NCBI RefSeq assembly: GCF_001436025.1
Contig: NZ_AZEQ01000022.1
Coordinates: forward strand, 1 to 35,787
From: Limosilactobacillus mucosae DSM 13345
Lineage (GTDB): Bacteria > Bacillota > Bacilli > Lactobacillales > Lactobacillaceae
DNA: 35,787 nt
Reading direction: 5' to 3'
Shown here: positions 15,740-23,799 of the stretch, piece by piece
Position numbering within the stretch: the stretch's first letter is position 1
Layout: each line of letters opens with the position of its first letter
Made by a program: the position numbers and the translations under genes
The notes under the pieces: generated by a model
The model's input: the letters and a program-made list of their open reading frames with translations, nothing else
The model's database searches: none
Told to the model about the DNA's origin: nothing

Positions 15740-17065
15740 TTGATCGAACAATTTCAACAACTTTTTGATGAAAAAGGTTTCCAGCAGCCAACGCAGATTC
15801 AGACCGCGGTTACTGAAACCCTAGCTTCTGGAAAATCAGTCTTAGGCATCGCGCCAACTGGTTCTGGTAAGACGCTGGCCTTTGCCTGGCCGCTTTTGCC
15901 TAAAGTTGAGCCTGGTGCCGGCGTTCAGATTCTGATTTTGGAACCATCACAGGAACTGGCAATTCAAACGACGGCAGTTTTACGCGAATGGGCCAATCTG
16001 ATCGGGGTCAAGGTGCGCTCGCTGACTGGTGGTGCCAATCTGCGGCGGCAAGTGGCAATGCTTAAAAAACAGCACCCAGATGTCGTTGTCGGGACGCCGG
16101 GACGCGTGCTGCATATGCTGGACAATCGCGATTTGAAGCTTGACCGGCTGAAGACGCTGGTGATTGATGAAGCCGATGATCTGTTGCGCGATGATACGCA
16201 GGCGGTGGTCGAAGATATTGAACGCGCCACACCACTCAACGCGCAATTGGCCTTTTTCTCGGCAACAAGTTCGGCAGCCTTTGATCAGCTCAGCGTCATG
16301 TTTGGCCGCGACATCATCACTTATGACGTTCGTGAAACGGATCAAAGCCGTGGACCGGTTCGGCATGGCTTGGTCTATGCACGAACGATGAGTCAAAAAA
16401 CGGCAATGCTTAATCGGTTAAGTCACACCAAGGATTTTCGGGCGTTGGTCTTCTTTGACAGTATCAAGACGCTGCACTACGCGGCCAGTCGCTTGAAGCA
16501 TGAGCACGTCGCTTCGGCAACTCTGGGCGGCAAGCAGCGGCAAACAGAACGTGAAACGGCACTGCGTCAATTTCGCAAGCGTCAGTTAAAGCTGCTTTTG
16601 ACCACTGATGTCGCCGCGCGGGGGTTGGATATTCCCAAACTGCCAGCCGTGATCAATTTCGAACTGCCTACCACTGTCGATCAGTACGTGCATCGAACTG
16701 GCCGAACGGGACGGCAAGGTGAGCCCGGCTTGGTAATCAACCTGGGCAGTGATCATGATTTTCGTGATCTGAAAAAGCTACTGGCCGATACCGACTATCA
16801 GTTTACGGAATTGACGGTTGGTGAAAAAGCCGTCACCGATGAAAAACCGGCCGATGGAGCAGCTAAAATGCCAGTACGTAAGGAAGCCAGCCGTGCGATT
16901 CAAAAGGAACAGCGTGAAAGCAAGCGTGAGGTTAAAAAGAGCATTCACAATACGCTGGATGGCTTTTCGATGCCGGCTAAGCGCAAAAACCGCAAGAAGA
17001 ATCGCAAAAACAAGGGAATTCGTCTCAAGCACCGTCGCATGACGGAAAAACAATCTGATCAATAG
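15740..17065 (+). CDS. DEAD-box ATP-dependent RNA helicase
   Basis: The 441-residue helicase has all core motifs in order: a Q motif (GFQQPTQIQ, 13-21), Walker A APTGSGKT (38-45), EPSQELAIQ in place of the usual PTRELA, TPGR, VIDEADDLL, SAT, TTDVAARGLDIP and HRTGRTGRQG. A C-terminal tail of about 60 residues is very basic (KRKNRKKNRKNKG), as in CshB/YfmL-type helicases that act in ribosome assembly or cold growth. The start is TTG, with AAAGGATGG upstream. The specific RNA target is not known. Confidence 0.92.
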   Translation: MIEQFQQLFDEKGFQQPTQIQTAVTETLASGKSVLGIAPTGSGKTLAFAWPLLPKVEPGAGVQILILEPSQELAIQTTAVLREWANLIGVKVRSLTGGANLRRQVAMLKKQHPDVVVGTPGRVLHMLDNRDLKLDRLKTLVIDEADDLLRDDTQAVVEDIERATPLNAQLAFFSATSSAAFDQLSVMFGRDIITYDVRETDQSRGPVRHGLVYARTMSQKTAMLNRLSHTKDFRALVFFDSIKTLHYAASRLKHEHVASATLGGKQRQTERETALRQFRKRQLKLLLTTDVAARGLDIPKLPAVINFELPTTVDQYVHRTGRTGRQGEPGLVINLGSDHDFRDLKKLLADTDYQFTELTVGEKAVTDEKPADGAAKMPVRKEASRAIQKEQRESKREVKKSIHNTLDGFSMPAKRKNRKKNRKNKGIRLKHRRMTEKQSDQ

Positions 17066-17241
17066 TCTTGGCGCTGATGGATATTGATTAAGTAAGTGAA
17101 ATCTCGGTTCCGCCTGGCTATCTCTGTCTGATAGGGGTGGCATCGTTTCAAATACAAGGCATGCTTGATACAGATTCAACATTAAAGAGATATTGTTGAC
17201 TTTACGATTGAACATAAATGTGCGACAATATTTCTTGTTGC

Positions 17242-17314
17242 GGTCCCATAGCATAATTGGATAGTGCATCCGCCTCCTAAGCGGTCGATTCCGGTTCGAA
17301 TCCGGATGGGATCA
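17242..17314 (+). tRNA. tRNA-Arg (anticodon CCT)
   Basis: The acceptor GGTCCCA (17242-17248) pairs with TGGGATC (17307-17313), with one G-T pair, and the discriminator is A17314. Loop CTCCTAA carries CCT at 17276-17278, reading AGG. The T arm TCCGG/CCGGA surrounds TTCGAAT. It is an isolated tRNA gene with its own terminator. Such single tRNA-Arg genes are common integration targets, but no integrase is seen here. Confidence 0.95.
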
Positions 17315-17342
17315 TTTAATTTAACTTAATGCAGTTCTTCAG

Positions 17343-17378
17343 CAAGTCGCCATCCTTAATTGGGTAGCGGCTTGTTTT
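17343..17378 (+). terminator. Terminator of tRNA-Arg
   Basis: CAAGTCGC (17343-17350) pairs with GCGGCTTG (17367-17374) with one G-T pair, followed by TTTT. Confidence 0.8.
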
Positions 17379-17425
17379 ACGTTGACGACTTAAATTTTTC
17401 GCCAAAAGTTAGGGAAACGATATCG

Positions 17426-17482
17426 GTAATTTTTGAAGCCTTATCTATATTTCCATTAAATGTGTAATGGATAAGAAATTAC
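17426..17482. repeat. Quasi-palindrome interrupted by two 7-base insertions
   Basis: The right arm (TAATGGATAAGAAATTAC, 17465-17482) is the exact inverse complement of three blocks on the left: GTAATTT (17426-17432), then CTTATC (17440-17445), of which all but the shared last C is needed, then CCATTA (17453-17458). The left blocks are separated by 7-base pieces. The loop is six bases. No gene covers it. Confidence 0.5.
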
Positions 17483-17497
17483 GTTGCACATTGTAAA

Positions 17498-17540
17498 TAA
17501 AAAAGCGTGATAGCAGATCTGGTAAAATCTGGGATCACGC
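17498..17540 (-). terminator. Rho-independent terminator on the reverse strand
   Basis: On the reverse strand GCGTGAT/ATCACGC and inner CAGAT/ATCTG pairs are followed by six T residues. It probably ends the flavodoxin-GtrA transcript, although about 160 bases separate it from the GtrA stop. Confidence 0.8.
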
Positions 17541-17608
17541 GATACTGTTTGGTTTAGGAGCCGAATCTTCTCTTTGGAATTCGGAATCCCGGCTTCAAAG
17601 TCAGTAAA

Positions 17609-17703
17609 TTTAAGTTTTAGAGCTTATCTTTCGAGTCAGCGCTCTGACAATCGGGCTCAGCTTGCGGTTGCCAGTCAGATTAATCTCGTAAGTCTGGCAA
17701 TAC
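17609..17703 (-). pseudogene. Short C-terminal gene remnant after the GtrA gene
   Basis: In a frame shifted from the GtrA gene, the reverse strand reads YCQTYEINLTGN, then RKLSPIVRALTRKISSKT and a stop. It looks like the basic tail of a lost protein, perhaps a neighbour in the same operon. No domain can be recognised. Confidence 0.25.
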
Positions 17704-18138
17704 CTAGCGATTGGCGATTTTGTCGTTGGACTTAAAGATCAGCCACTTGGAAAAGATATAGTTGGCAATCACGACGACGACATTGTCCAAAATCTTAACG
17801 ACCAACTGTTGGATGGCGGAGTCAAAGCCTAAAAGCGTCACCCCGACGTACATGAAGACGATATCGATCAAAAGCGTTAAGGCACGATAGAAGTAGAACT
17901 TGATAAACTCTACGATAAAAGCGCGGACCGTGGTATAGTGCGAGCCAAAGACCCAGACCTTGTTTGTCAGGTAGGCGACCAAAACGGACACGAACCAGGC
18001 AATAACAGTAGCAACTTCATAATTCCAATGGATGCCAGAGCTTAGCCATTGAAACACGCCAATGTTAACGATGGTGGTAACCACGCCCCAAAACAGGTAG
18101 GCAATGACGCTTTTATATTTATTCCATAATTCAGTCAT
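17704..18138 (-). CDS. GtrA-family membrane protein
   Basis: The 144-residue protein has four hydrophobic segments (about 11-33, 40-62, 78-102 and 110-134) and the GtrA pattern GVVTTIVNIGVFQWL, VAYLTNKVWVFGS and ANYIFSKWLIFK. GtrA proteins are thought to flip or pass on lipid-linked sugars used to decorate cell-wall polymers. The ATG overlaps the stop codon of the flavodoxin gene by one base (TAATG), so translation is probably coupled. No glycosyltransferase gene adjoins, which leaves the sugar partner unknown. Confidence 0.88.
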   Translation of the reverse strand: MTELWNKYKSVIAYLFWGVVTTIVNIGVFQWLSSGIHWNYEVATVIAWFVSVLVAYLTNKVWVFGSHYTTVRAFIVEFIKFYFYRALTLLIDIVFMYVGVTLLGFDSAIQQLVVKILDNVVVVIANYIFSKWLIFKSNDKIANR

Positions 18139-18590
18139 TAGTCTTGAGCTGCCTTTTCTACCAGCTGCTTGGCAAATGCGTCCAGCTTGGTGATATCGTC
18201 TTGATCTGGTTCCAGGTTGATGTGAACGTTGTCAGCCCCCTTAACGGCACCAGTTTGTTCAAAGGCCTCGCCAAACTTGTCAACAGCCAGGCAGAAGAAG
18301 TCTTCATAAAAAGTATCGCCTGAGCCGGCCACGCCATAAACCTTGCCGCTCAGATTCTCTTCTTTCAAGTCATCGAAAAAGTCCAGGCCTTCATCGGGCA
18401 GGGCACCTTCGTCATAAGTGTATGGGCAGACGACGCAGATGTCGACGTCTTCAAAATCAGCCGCGTCGGCCATCGTCATTTCGGTTTCTTCAACTTCAAC
18501 GCCTTGGTTTTCCAAAGCTTCGGTAATAATATCGGCAACGTCTTCATTGTTGCCAGTAATCGTGGCATATACGACCAATGCTTTTGCCAT
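18138..18590 (-). CDS. Flavodoxin
   Basis: The 150-residue acidic protein carries the FMN phosphate loop YATITGNNED (about residues 8-17), CPYTYDEGALPDEG and GVAGSGDTFYEDFFCLAVD in the positions typical of short-chain flavodoxins. It serves as a one-electron carrier for reductases. The partner is not evident here. The start at 18590 follows GGAGGG by seven bases. An upstream start at 18605 lies inside that site. It is the first gene of a two-gene operon with the GtrA gene, an unexplained pairing. Confidence 0.93.
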   Translation of the reverse strand: MAKALVVYATITGNNEDVADIITEALENQGVEVEETEMTMADAADFEDVDICVVCPYTYDEGALPDEGLDFFDDLKEENLSGKVYGVAGSGDTFYEDFFCLAVDKFGEAFEQTGAVKGADNVHINLEPDQDDITKLDAFAKQLVEKAAQD

Positions 18591-18720
18591 TGTTTTTCCC
18601 TCCACGTAAATAGATTCGTAAATAAATTCGCAACGGATAGTATAACACAGAATTATTTTGCGGCCTTGAGTGATATACTAAATAAGATATTAAAATTTAT
18701 AAACTAAGGAGACTTTCTGG

Positions 18721-19578
18721 ATGATTAGTTTAAAGTCACCACGCGAAATTGAAGCGATGGAAAAGTCCGGTGCCGTTTTAGCCGGGATGCACATTGGGGT
18801 GCGCGAAATCATTCGGCCTGGCATTTCCAGCTGGGTAATTGAAGAATTTGCCCGTGAATACTTCAAAAAGGCGCATGCAATTGCCGCTCAGATTGGTTTT
18901 GAAGGCTACCAGTACGCAACCTGCATCAGCGTTAACGATGAGATCTGCCACGGTTTCCCCCGCAAGAAGCTGATTTTTAAGGACAATGATCTGGTCAAGG
19001 TTGATACGGTCGTGAACCTGGATGGCGCCTACAGTGATTCCTGCTGGTCATACGTAGTCGGCAAGGCCAGTGACGAGGTCAAGCGCTTGATGGACGTTAC
19101 CTACAAGTCATTATATCTGGGGATTGATCAATGTAAGGTCGGCAACCGGATTGGGGACATTGGCGCGGCCATTCAGCACTACACGGAAGATGAGAACGGC
19201 TATGGCGATGTGCGCGAATTTGTCGGCCACGGTATTGGACCAACGATGCACGAAGATCCAATGGTGCCTCACTATGGCAAGGCGGGACAGGGAACGCGGC
19301 TGCGCAATGGAATGACCATTACCGTAGAGCCCATGATCAACACCGGTACCTGGGAAGCTGATACCAGTGATCCAAGTGGCTGGCTGGCTAAAACGGCAGA
19401 TGGTGGCCTGAGCTGTCAATACGAACACTCGCTGGTAGTTACCGACAAAGGCCCTAAGATCTTGACCTCCCAAGATCCAGAAGCCGATGCCGCCTACCTG
19501 TACGATGACAACTACGCTGAATACTTGGCGCACTATGCTAAGCTGGCTAAAGAAGTTGCCAAAAAGTACATGAAATAG
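18721..19578 (+). CDS. map: Type I methionine aminopeptidase
   Basis: The 285-residue metalloenzyme removes the initiator methionine from new proteins. Metal ligands are in the expected order: Asp95 (VDTVVNLDG), Asp106 (YSDSCW), His170 (GHGIG), Glu203 (VEPM) and Glu235 (YEHS). His77 (ICHGFP) and His177 (MHE) line the active site. The C-terminus has an extension of some 30 residues beyond the pita-bread core (AYLYDDNYAEYLAHYAKLAK), usual in lactobacilli. AAGGAG (18706-18711) precedes the ATG by nine bases. It is divergent from the flavodoxin gene and closed by the hairpin at 19603-19650. Confidence 0.95.
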   Translation: MISLKSPREIEAMEKSGAVLAGMHIGVREIIRPGISSWVIEEFAREYFKKAHAIAAQIGFEGYQYATCISVNDEICHGFPRKKLIFKDNDLVKVDTVVNLDGAYSDSCWSYVVGKASDEVKRLMDVTYKSLYLGIDQCKVGNRIGDIGAAIQHYTEDENGYGDVREFVGHGIGPTMHEDPMVPHYGKAGQGTRLRNGMTITVEPMINTGTWEADTSDPSGWLAKTADGGLSCQYEHSLVVTDKGPKILTSQDPEADAAYLYDDNYAEYLAHYAKLAKEVAKKYMK

Positions 19579-19602
19579 TCCATAAGATAATTACGCGTTA
19601 CT

Positions 19603-19650
19603 AAAGACGTGATGCCTTGGTTTGCTGCCAAGATCCACCACGTCTTTTAT
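19603..19650 (+). terminator. Terminator between map and the LtaS-like gene
   Basis: AAAGACGTG (19603-19611) pairs perfectly with CACGTCTTT (19639-19647), with inner TTGG/CCAA and a short T tract. It ends only about 16 bases before the start codon of the next gene, leaving no room for a separate promoter. Confidence 0.85.
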
Positions 19651-19666
19651 TTATGATGGGTGCAAG

Positions 19667-22636
19667 ATGAGTAGAACGTTACGAAGAACTTTAATTGGCT
19701 TAGCCAGTATTTTATTAGTGATGAATCTGTGGATGTGGGATGGTCGGCTGCCATTTGTCGGCTATCAGGAAAATAATGCCCACATGATGATTCTGCAGCT
19801 GATTCACGTTGTTTTGATCGTTAGTGAACTTTTGATTTTGATGCTGCTGGGCAGGATGATGACGCGGCTGCGATTGGCTAAAGTCCGCATCGTCAGCAGC
19901 TGGCTGTTGATGGTGACCATTGGAGTCTTGGCAGTTTTGCTGGATTTGTTTTGGAAGAAAAGCTTTCAGTTCAGCAGTCTTTTAGATGCCGTAATGCCGA
20001 TTACGCGCAACGCCATGCCGCTGGCAACCGCTTTGATCCTAGGAGGGGTAAGCAGTCGCTGGCTGGTTGACCTTAAGTTAAATCAACGAATAGGTCTGAT
20101 TTTGGCGATTCTGCTGATGTTTTTGACGACGACGGTTTATAATCGCGACCTCTGGGGATTGGGCAGCGGCAATACGATTTTAAGCACGCTGCTGATTTTA
20201 TCATTGGGTGCGCTGACTGCCGAGTGGCGACCGCAGTCAAAGCGGAGACTGCTCTTGGCGGCTGGTGGTCTGTTGGCGGCAACCGGTGTGATGGCAATGA
20301 TCATGCCTAAGATCTCAATCATGCTGCATAATGACATGTCAACGGCCAGCCGGATTGCCAGTTTAAACAATTTCTGCCTGATCATCGTGGCGCTGCTGCT
20401 GAGTCTGGCTTTGATCATGCCTGGCCGTTTGGCTGCTGAGGTTGAGTCAGTAGTCAGCGATCGGCATAACGAGGCCTATTGGATTACGCTGGGAACGGTA
20501 GCGATTGCTCAACAACCGCTGCTTGAACAGCATTTTATCGGTTTGGCAGCTGGACATTTTGAAAATCTGATTGTCAAAATGGGGCTCTTATTGGCAAGTG
20601 CGGTCATCGTTATTATCGCGGGCGGGCTGCTGCGCTGGGTTGGCAAATGGCTGCTGGAACGAACCGGCTTGATGCGACGCTTGAACAACTGGGTCGCGGC
20701 GCTGCCAACCAGTCTTGGTCAATGCTGGCCATGGCTTAAGCAGTGGTGGCAGCGAAATTGGAGCACGGTCTTGTTATGGGGCAGCTGTTATGTGCTGGCC
20801 GTTGCCTCGTTTTTATTGATGAACAGCAGCTGGCGGCTTGAGCCTAACGCTGATGCATCTTATAATCTGTTGATCTATACCGTTTTTGCCTGCCAAAACA
20901 TGCTGCTTTTGACAACGATTCTGTACGGCTTGATCGCCAAGATGCTGCAGGCATTGTTCAATCGCTACTGGGCAGCTTTGGGAACGACTACGGCTTTGGT
21001 GATGCTGATGATCGTTGCCAACCGAATTAAGATTGCCGCACGTAATGAGCCGATTCTGCCATCTGAGGTCAGAATGTATCAGGCATATGGCAGTCTGTTT
21101 AAGATGGTCAAGGGCTGGATCTGGGTCGTGGCTGCGATTGTGGTGCTGCTTTTGGTCATGATCGTCGTTCGCCTGGAAAAACGTTATCCCGTTGCTAAAA
21201 TCAAGCTGCCGGCAAAAATCGTCTGGCTGGTCGTGACCGTGATGGCATTTGGCAGCAGTCTGTTTTGGAACAATCAAGGATCAGCAGTTAATGCCTTTAT
21301 GACCGGGATGGGCGATCAGGCAATGTTTTACAATCAATTGACCGGTGCCCGCATTAATGGTCCGCTGATTCAGTTTATGAATAATCTTGACGTTAAGGTG
21401 ATGAATCAGCCCAACGGATATTCAAAGGCTAAGATGGCTGCAATTGCCAAGCGCTATCAAAAAGAGGCGCGGCGGATCAATCAAACCCGGCAAAACGATC
21501 TGTCTAAACAAAACATTATCTTTAATCTAAGTGAGAGTTTTTCTGATCCGCGTCGCGTGCCCGGCATCAAGCTGGCATATGATCCAATGCCTAACATTGA
21601 GCGATTGAAGAAAAACAACACCAGCGGCTTGATGATCAGTTCGGGCTATGGTGGCGGGACGGCCAATATGGAATACATGACCTTGACTGGCCTGGCGCTC
21701 TGCAATTTTTCGCCAACCCTGCCAACGCCTTATACCCAGTTGGTACCGTTTCAGAATCAGGCCTGGTCGATCAACCAGCTGTTTAAAACGTCGATGGCCA
21801 TTCATCCATACGTCGGCGTCTTTTACAGTCGGATCGCGGTCTATCAGAAGTTCGGTTTTGATCGCTTTATGTACCTGGGCAGCAAGTATTCGATTAAGTA
21901 TCAGTCTAAAATTGGCCGCAGTCAGTATCTTTCGGACGCGACCTCATATGCCAATACGCTGGATCAGCTAAAGCGCGGCGGCAATGGCTTGTTTGTCAAT
22001 CTTGTAACGATGCAGAATCATTTCCCTTATGATCAGCATTATTACGATGGCGCTGACTATTATCATGCCAGTGCCAAAAACGGGACATCGACCGACCAAG
22101 TAGAGCAGTTTGCAATGGGCGTTCACTATACCGATCAAGCAGTCGCCAAGTTCATTAAGCAGATTGATCGGTTGAATAAGCCCGTCACGGTAGTCTTTTA
22201 TGGCGATCATCTGCCTGGCATCTACCAAAACGACATGGCTAAGGATGGATTAAAGATGCATGAGACCGACTACTTTATCTACTCCAACCGCGCCGCTAGA
22301 AAACAGGGCGCCAAGAATCTGACCAAGAGTACCGGCTATGTCGTGCCAAACGACTTTATTGCCATGGCCGCGGCCCAGACCAACTCAAAGGTGACGCCTT
22401 ATCTGGCATTATTGACGGATGTCTGGCAAAAATTGCCGGCTGCCGCGATGAATACCAGTCAAAGTACTACCAATACTTATAATTCCACCGCGCAGTTTAT
22501 CAACCAGCAAGGAAAAGTCGTTGCCAAAGCCAAGCTGACTAAAAAACAACGGCAGCTCTGGCACGACTATCAGTTGGTTCAGTATGATTTGACGACTGGT
22601 CATCAGTACCTGTTGAAAAATGGCATGATGAAATAG
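19667..22636 (+). CDS. Large LtaS-like membrane sulfatase-fold protein (LTA synthase family)
   Basis: The 989-residue protein has an N-terminal part of about 560 residues with a dozen or more hydrophobic segments. A C-terminal alkaline-phosphatase-superfamily domain follows. The domain has the LtaS pattern: NIIFNLSESFSD (metal Glu), GGGTANMEY with Thr665 as the likely nucleophile, TMQNHFPYDQ and FYGDHLPGIY (metal Asp/His). LtaS enzymes move glycerol phosphate from phosphatidylglycerol to a growing polymer. This one is much longer than LtaS (about 650 residues), so it may modify another wall or membrane polymer. The start at 19667 lies just after a terminator and has only a weak site (GGGTG). 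The reading frame continues upstream to a TTG inside that hairpin, which I reject. Confidence 0.85.
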   Translation: MSRTLRRTLIGLASILLVMNLWMWDGRLPFVGYQENNAHMMILQLIHVVLIVSELLILMLLGRMMTRLRLAKVRIVSSWLLMVTIGVLAVLLDLFWKKSFQFSSLLDAVMPITRNAMPLATALILGGVSSRWLVDLKLNQRIGLILAILLMFLTTTVYNRDLWGLGSGNTILSTLLILSLGALTAEWRPQSKRRLLLAAGGLLAATGVMAMIMPKISIMLHNDMSTASRIASLNNFCLIIVALLLSLALIMPGRLAAEVESVVSDRHNEAYWITLGTVAIAQQPLLEQHFIGLAAGHFENLIVKMGLLLASAVIVIIAGGLLRWVGKWLLERTGLMRRLNNWVAALPTSLGQCWPWLKQWWQRNWSTVLLWGSCYVLAVASFLLMNSSWRLEPNADASYNLLIYTVFACQNMLLLTTILYGLIAKMLQALFNRYWAALGTTTALVMLMIVANRIKIAARNEPILPSEVRMYQAYGSLFKMVKGWIWVVAAIVVLLLVMIVVRLEKRYPVAKIKLPAKIVWLVVTVMAFGSSLFWNNQGSAVNAFMTGMGDQAMFYNQLTGARINGPLIQFMNNLDVKVMNQPNGYSKAKMAAIAKRYQKEARRINQTRQNDLSKQNIIFNLSESFSDPRRVPGIKLAYDPMPNIERLKKNNTSGLMISSGYGGGTANMEYMTLTGLALCNFSPTLPTPYTQLVPFQNQAWSINQLFKTSMAIHPYVGVFYSRIAVYQKFGFDRFMYLGSKYSIKYQSKIGRSQYLSDATSYANTLDQLKRGGNGLFVNLVTMQNHFPYDQHYYDGADYYHASAKNGTSTDQVEQFAMGVHYTDQAVAKFIKQIDRLNKPVTVVFYGDHLPGIYQNDMAKDGLKMHETDYFIYSNRAARKQGAKNLTKSTGYVVPNDFIAMAAAQTNSKVTPYLALLTDVWQKLPAAAMNTSQSTTNTYNSTAQFINQQGKVVAKAKLTKKQRQLWHDYQLVQYDLTTGHQYLLKNGMMK

Positions 22637-22668
22637 TTAGACAATACCCGCGCAAACCGGGTGAACGC

Positions 22669-22698
22669 ACGCTCCTCAAGATAAGAGGGGCGTTTTTA
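22669..22698 (+). terminator. Rho-independent terminator
   Basis: ACGCTCCTC (22669-22677) pairs with GAGGGGCGT (22685-22693) with one G-T pair, followed by a T-rich tract. Confidence 0.88.
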
Positions 22699-22728
22699 TT
22701 TCGTGATATAATGTTTTTTGATATTGCA

Positions 22729-22757
22729 TTGTCGCTCCGTGCTGATAATCTGATAAA
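22729..22757 (+). promoter_or_regulatory. Promoter of the YihY/BrkB gene
   Basis: TTGTCG (22729-22734), 17 bases, then GATAAA (22752-22757), about 37 bases before the start codon. Confidence 0.4.
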
Positions 22758-22794
22758 ATTAAAAACATTATTTCTGAGATAAGGCAGGTTAACC

Positions 22795-23715
22795 ATGGAC
22801 AAAAAGCCGAATAAAATAAAAAATTTCGTGCTGCTTTTTATTAAGCATTTCACCATGGCACAGGTTTCAGCGTCAGCGGCGGTCTTGGCCTACTACTCGC
22901 TGCTGTCGGTTTTTCCGGCGATCATCGTGGTCGGTAACCTGCTGCCAATGTTGGGGCTGAATGCCAAAACCGTCTTGGACTATCTGCAGACGGCGATTCC
23001 AGAATCAGTGTATGACTTTTTAAGACCGATCATCTATGACTTCCTGCAGCATGGAAACGGCGGTACGTTGACTTTGGGTGCGATCGTGGCATTATGGTCT
23101 ACCAGCCTGGGAATCGCGGCTTTTCAGCGCAGCGTCAATCATGCCTATGGGGTCGCGGAAAACCAAAATCCGATCATCAACCGCGCCGTGTCGTTTCTTT
23201 GGATGTTGGTCATCTTACTTATCGTGACGACGCTGGTGATTTTGTACGGACTTGGTGAACAGACCTTGAGCAGCCTGCAGCCGATCTTGGGTTTTAGTAC
23301 CAAATACGTCACGTTCTTTAGGTCGATCAAGTGGCCGGTTACTTTCTGGGCGCTGTTTGTGTTCTTAACGCTGCTGTATTATTTTGTTCCCAACGCTTTG
23401 GTCAAGCTGCGCTACGTGATTCCGGGCGCCTTGATTGCGGATCTTTTATGGATGGGACTTTCCCGTGTCTTTTCCTATTACACGATGATTTTTGCCCATA
23501 ACATTACGTCTTATAAAACGATTGGGGCGTTTATCGTGCTGATGATCTGGCTGGATCTGTCTGGGATGGTGATCATGATCGGGGCCACCATCAATGCCAC
23601 GCTGCAGGATGCCCATGACGGCGAGATCAAGGAAAAGAAGCATCTTTGGCAGTACGTGCGCAAGATGCGGCATCGCGAGTTTAACGACCGCTACCATTAT
23701 GATGAGCATAAATAA
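22795..23715 (+). CDS. YihY/virulence factor BrkB family membrane protein
   Basis: The 306-residue protein has about six membrane segments and the family pattern: SASAAVLAYYSLLSVFPAII near residues 24-43, ALWSTSLGIAAFQRSVNHAYG near 100-120, and YKTIGAFIVLMIWLDLSGMVIMIGATINA near the end. The family was once annotated as ribonuclease BN by mistake. It has no agreed function, although an envelope role is likely. AAGGCAGG precedes the ATG. A stem-loop follows. Confidence 0.9.
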   Translation: MDKKPNKIKNFVLLFIKHFTMAQVSASAAVLAYYSLLSVFPAIIVVGNLLPMLGLNAKTVLDYLQTAIPESVYDFLRPIIYDFLQHGNGGTLTLGAIVALWSTSLGIAAFQRSVNHAYGVAENQNPIINRAVSFLWMLVILLIVTTLVILYGLGEQTLSSLQPILGFSTKYVTFFRSIKWPVTFWALFVFLTLLYYFVPNALVKLRYVIPGALIADLLWMGLSRVFSYYTMIFAHNITSYKTIGAFIVLMIWLDLSGMVIMIGATINATLQDAHDGEIKEKKHLWQYVRKMRHREFNDRYHYDEHK

Positions 23716-23724
23716 AAGTAAAAA

Positions 23725-23753
23725 CGCCGGCAGGAAGGACCTGCTGGCGCTTT
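23725..23753 (+). terminator. Stem-loop, probable terminator
   Basis: CGCCGGCAGG (23725-23734) pairs with CCTGCTGGCG (23740-23749) with one G-T pair and an AAGGA loop. Only CTTT follows, so it is a weaker terminator. Confidence 0.6.
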
Positions 23754-23799
23754 GAACAGTTGGACTTATATTTGGTTAAAGTGAGGAAGTTTTTAAGAA

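Noticed and set aside
17242-17314. Prophage or genomic-island attachment site at tRNA-Arg
   Set aside because: No integrase gene and no repeated tRNA 3' end were found in the following sequence.
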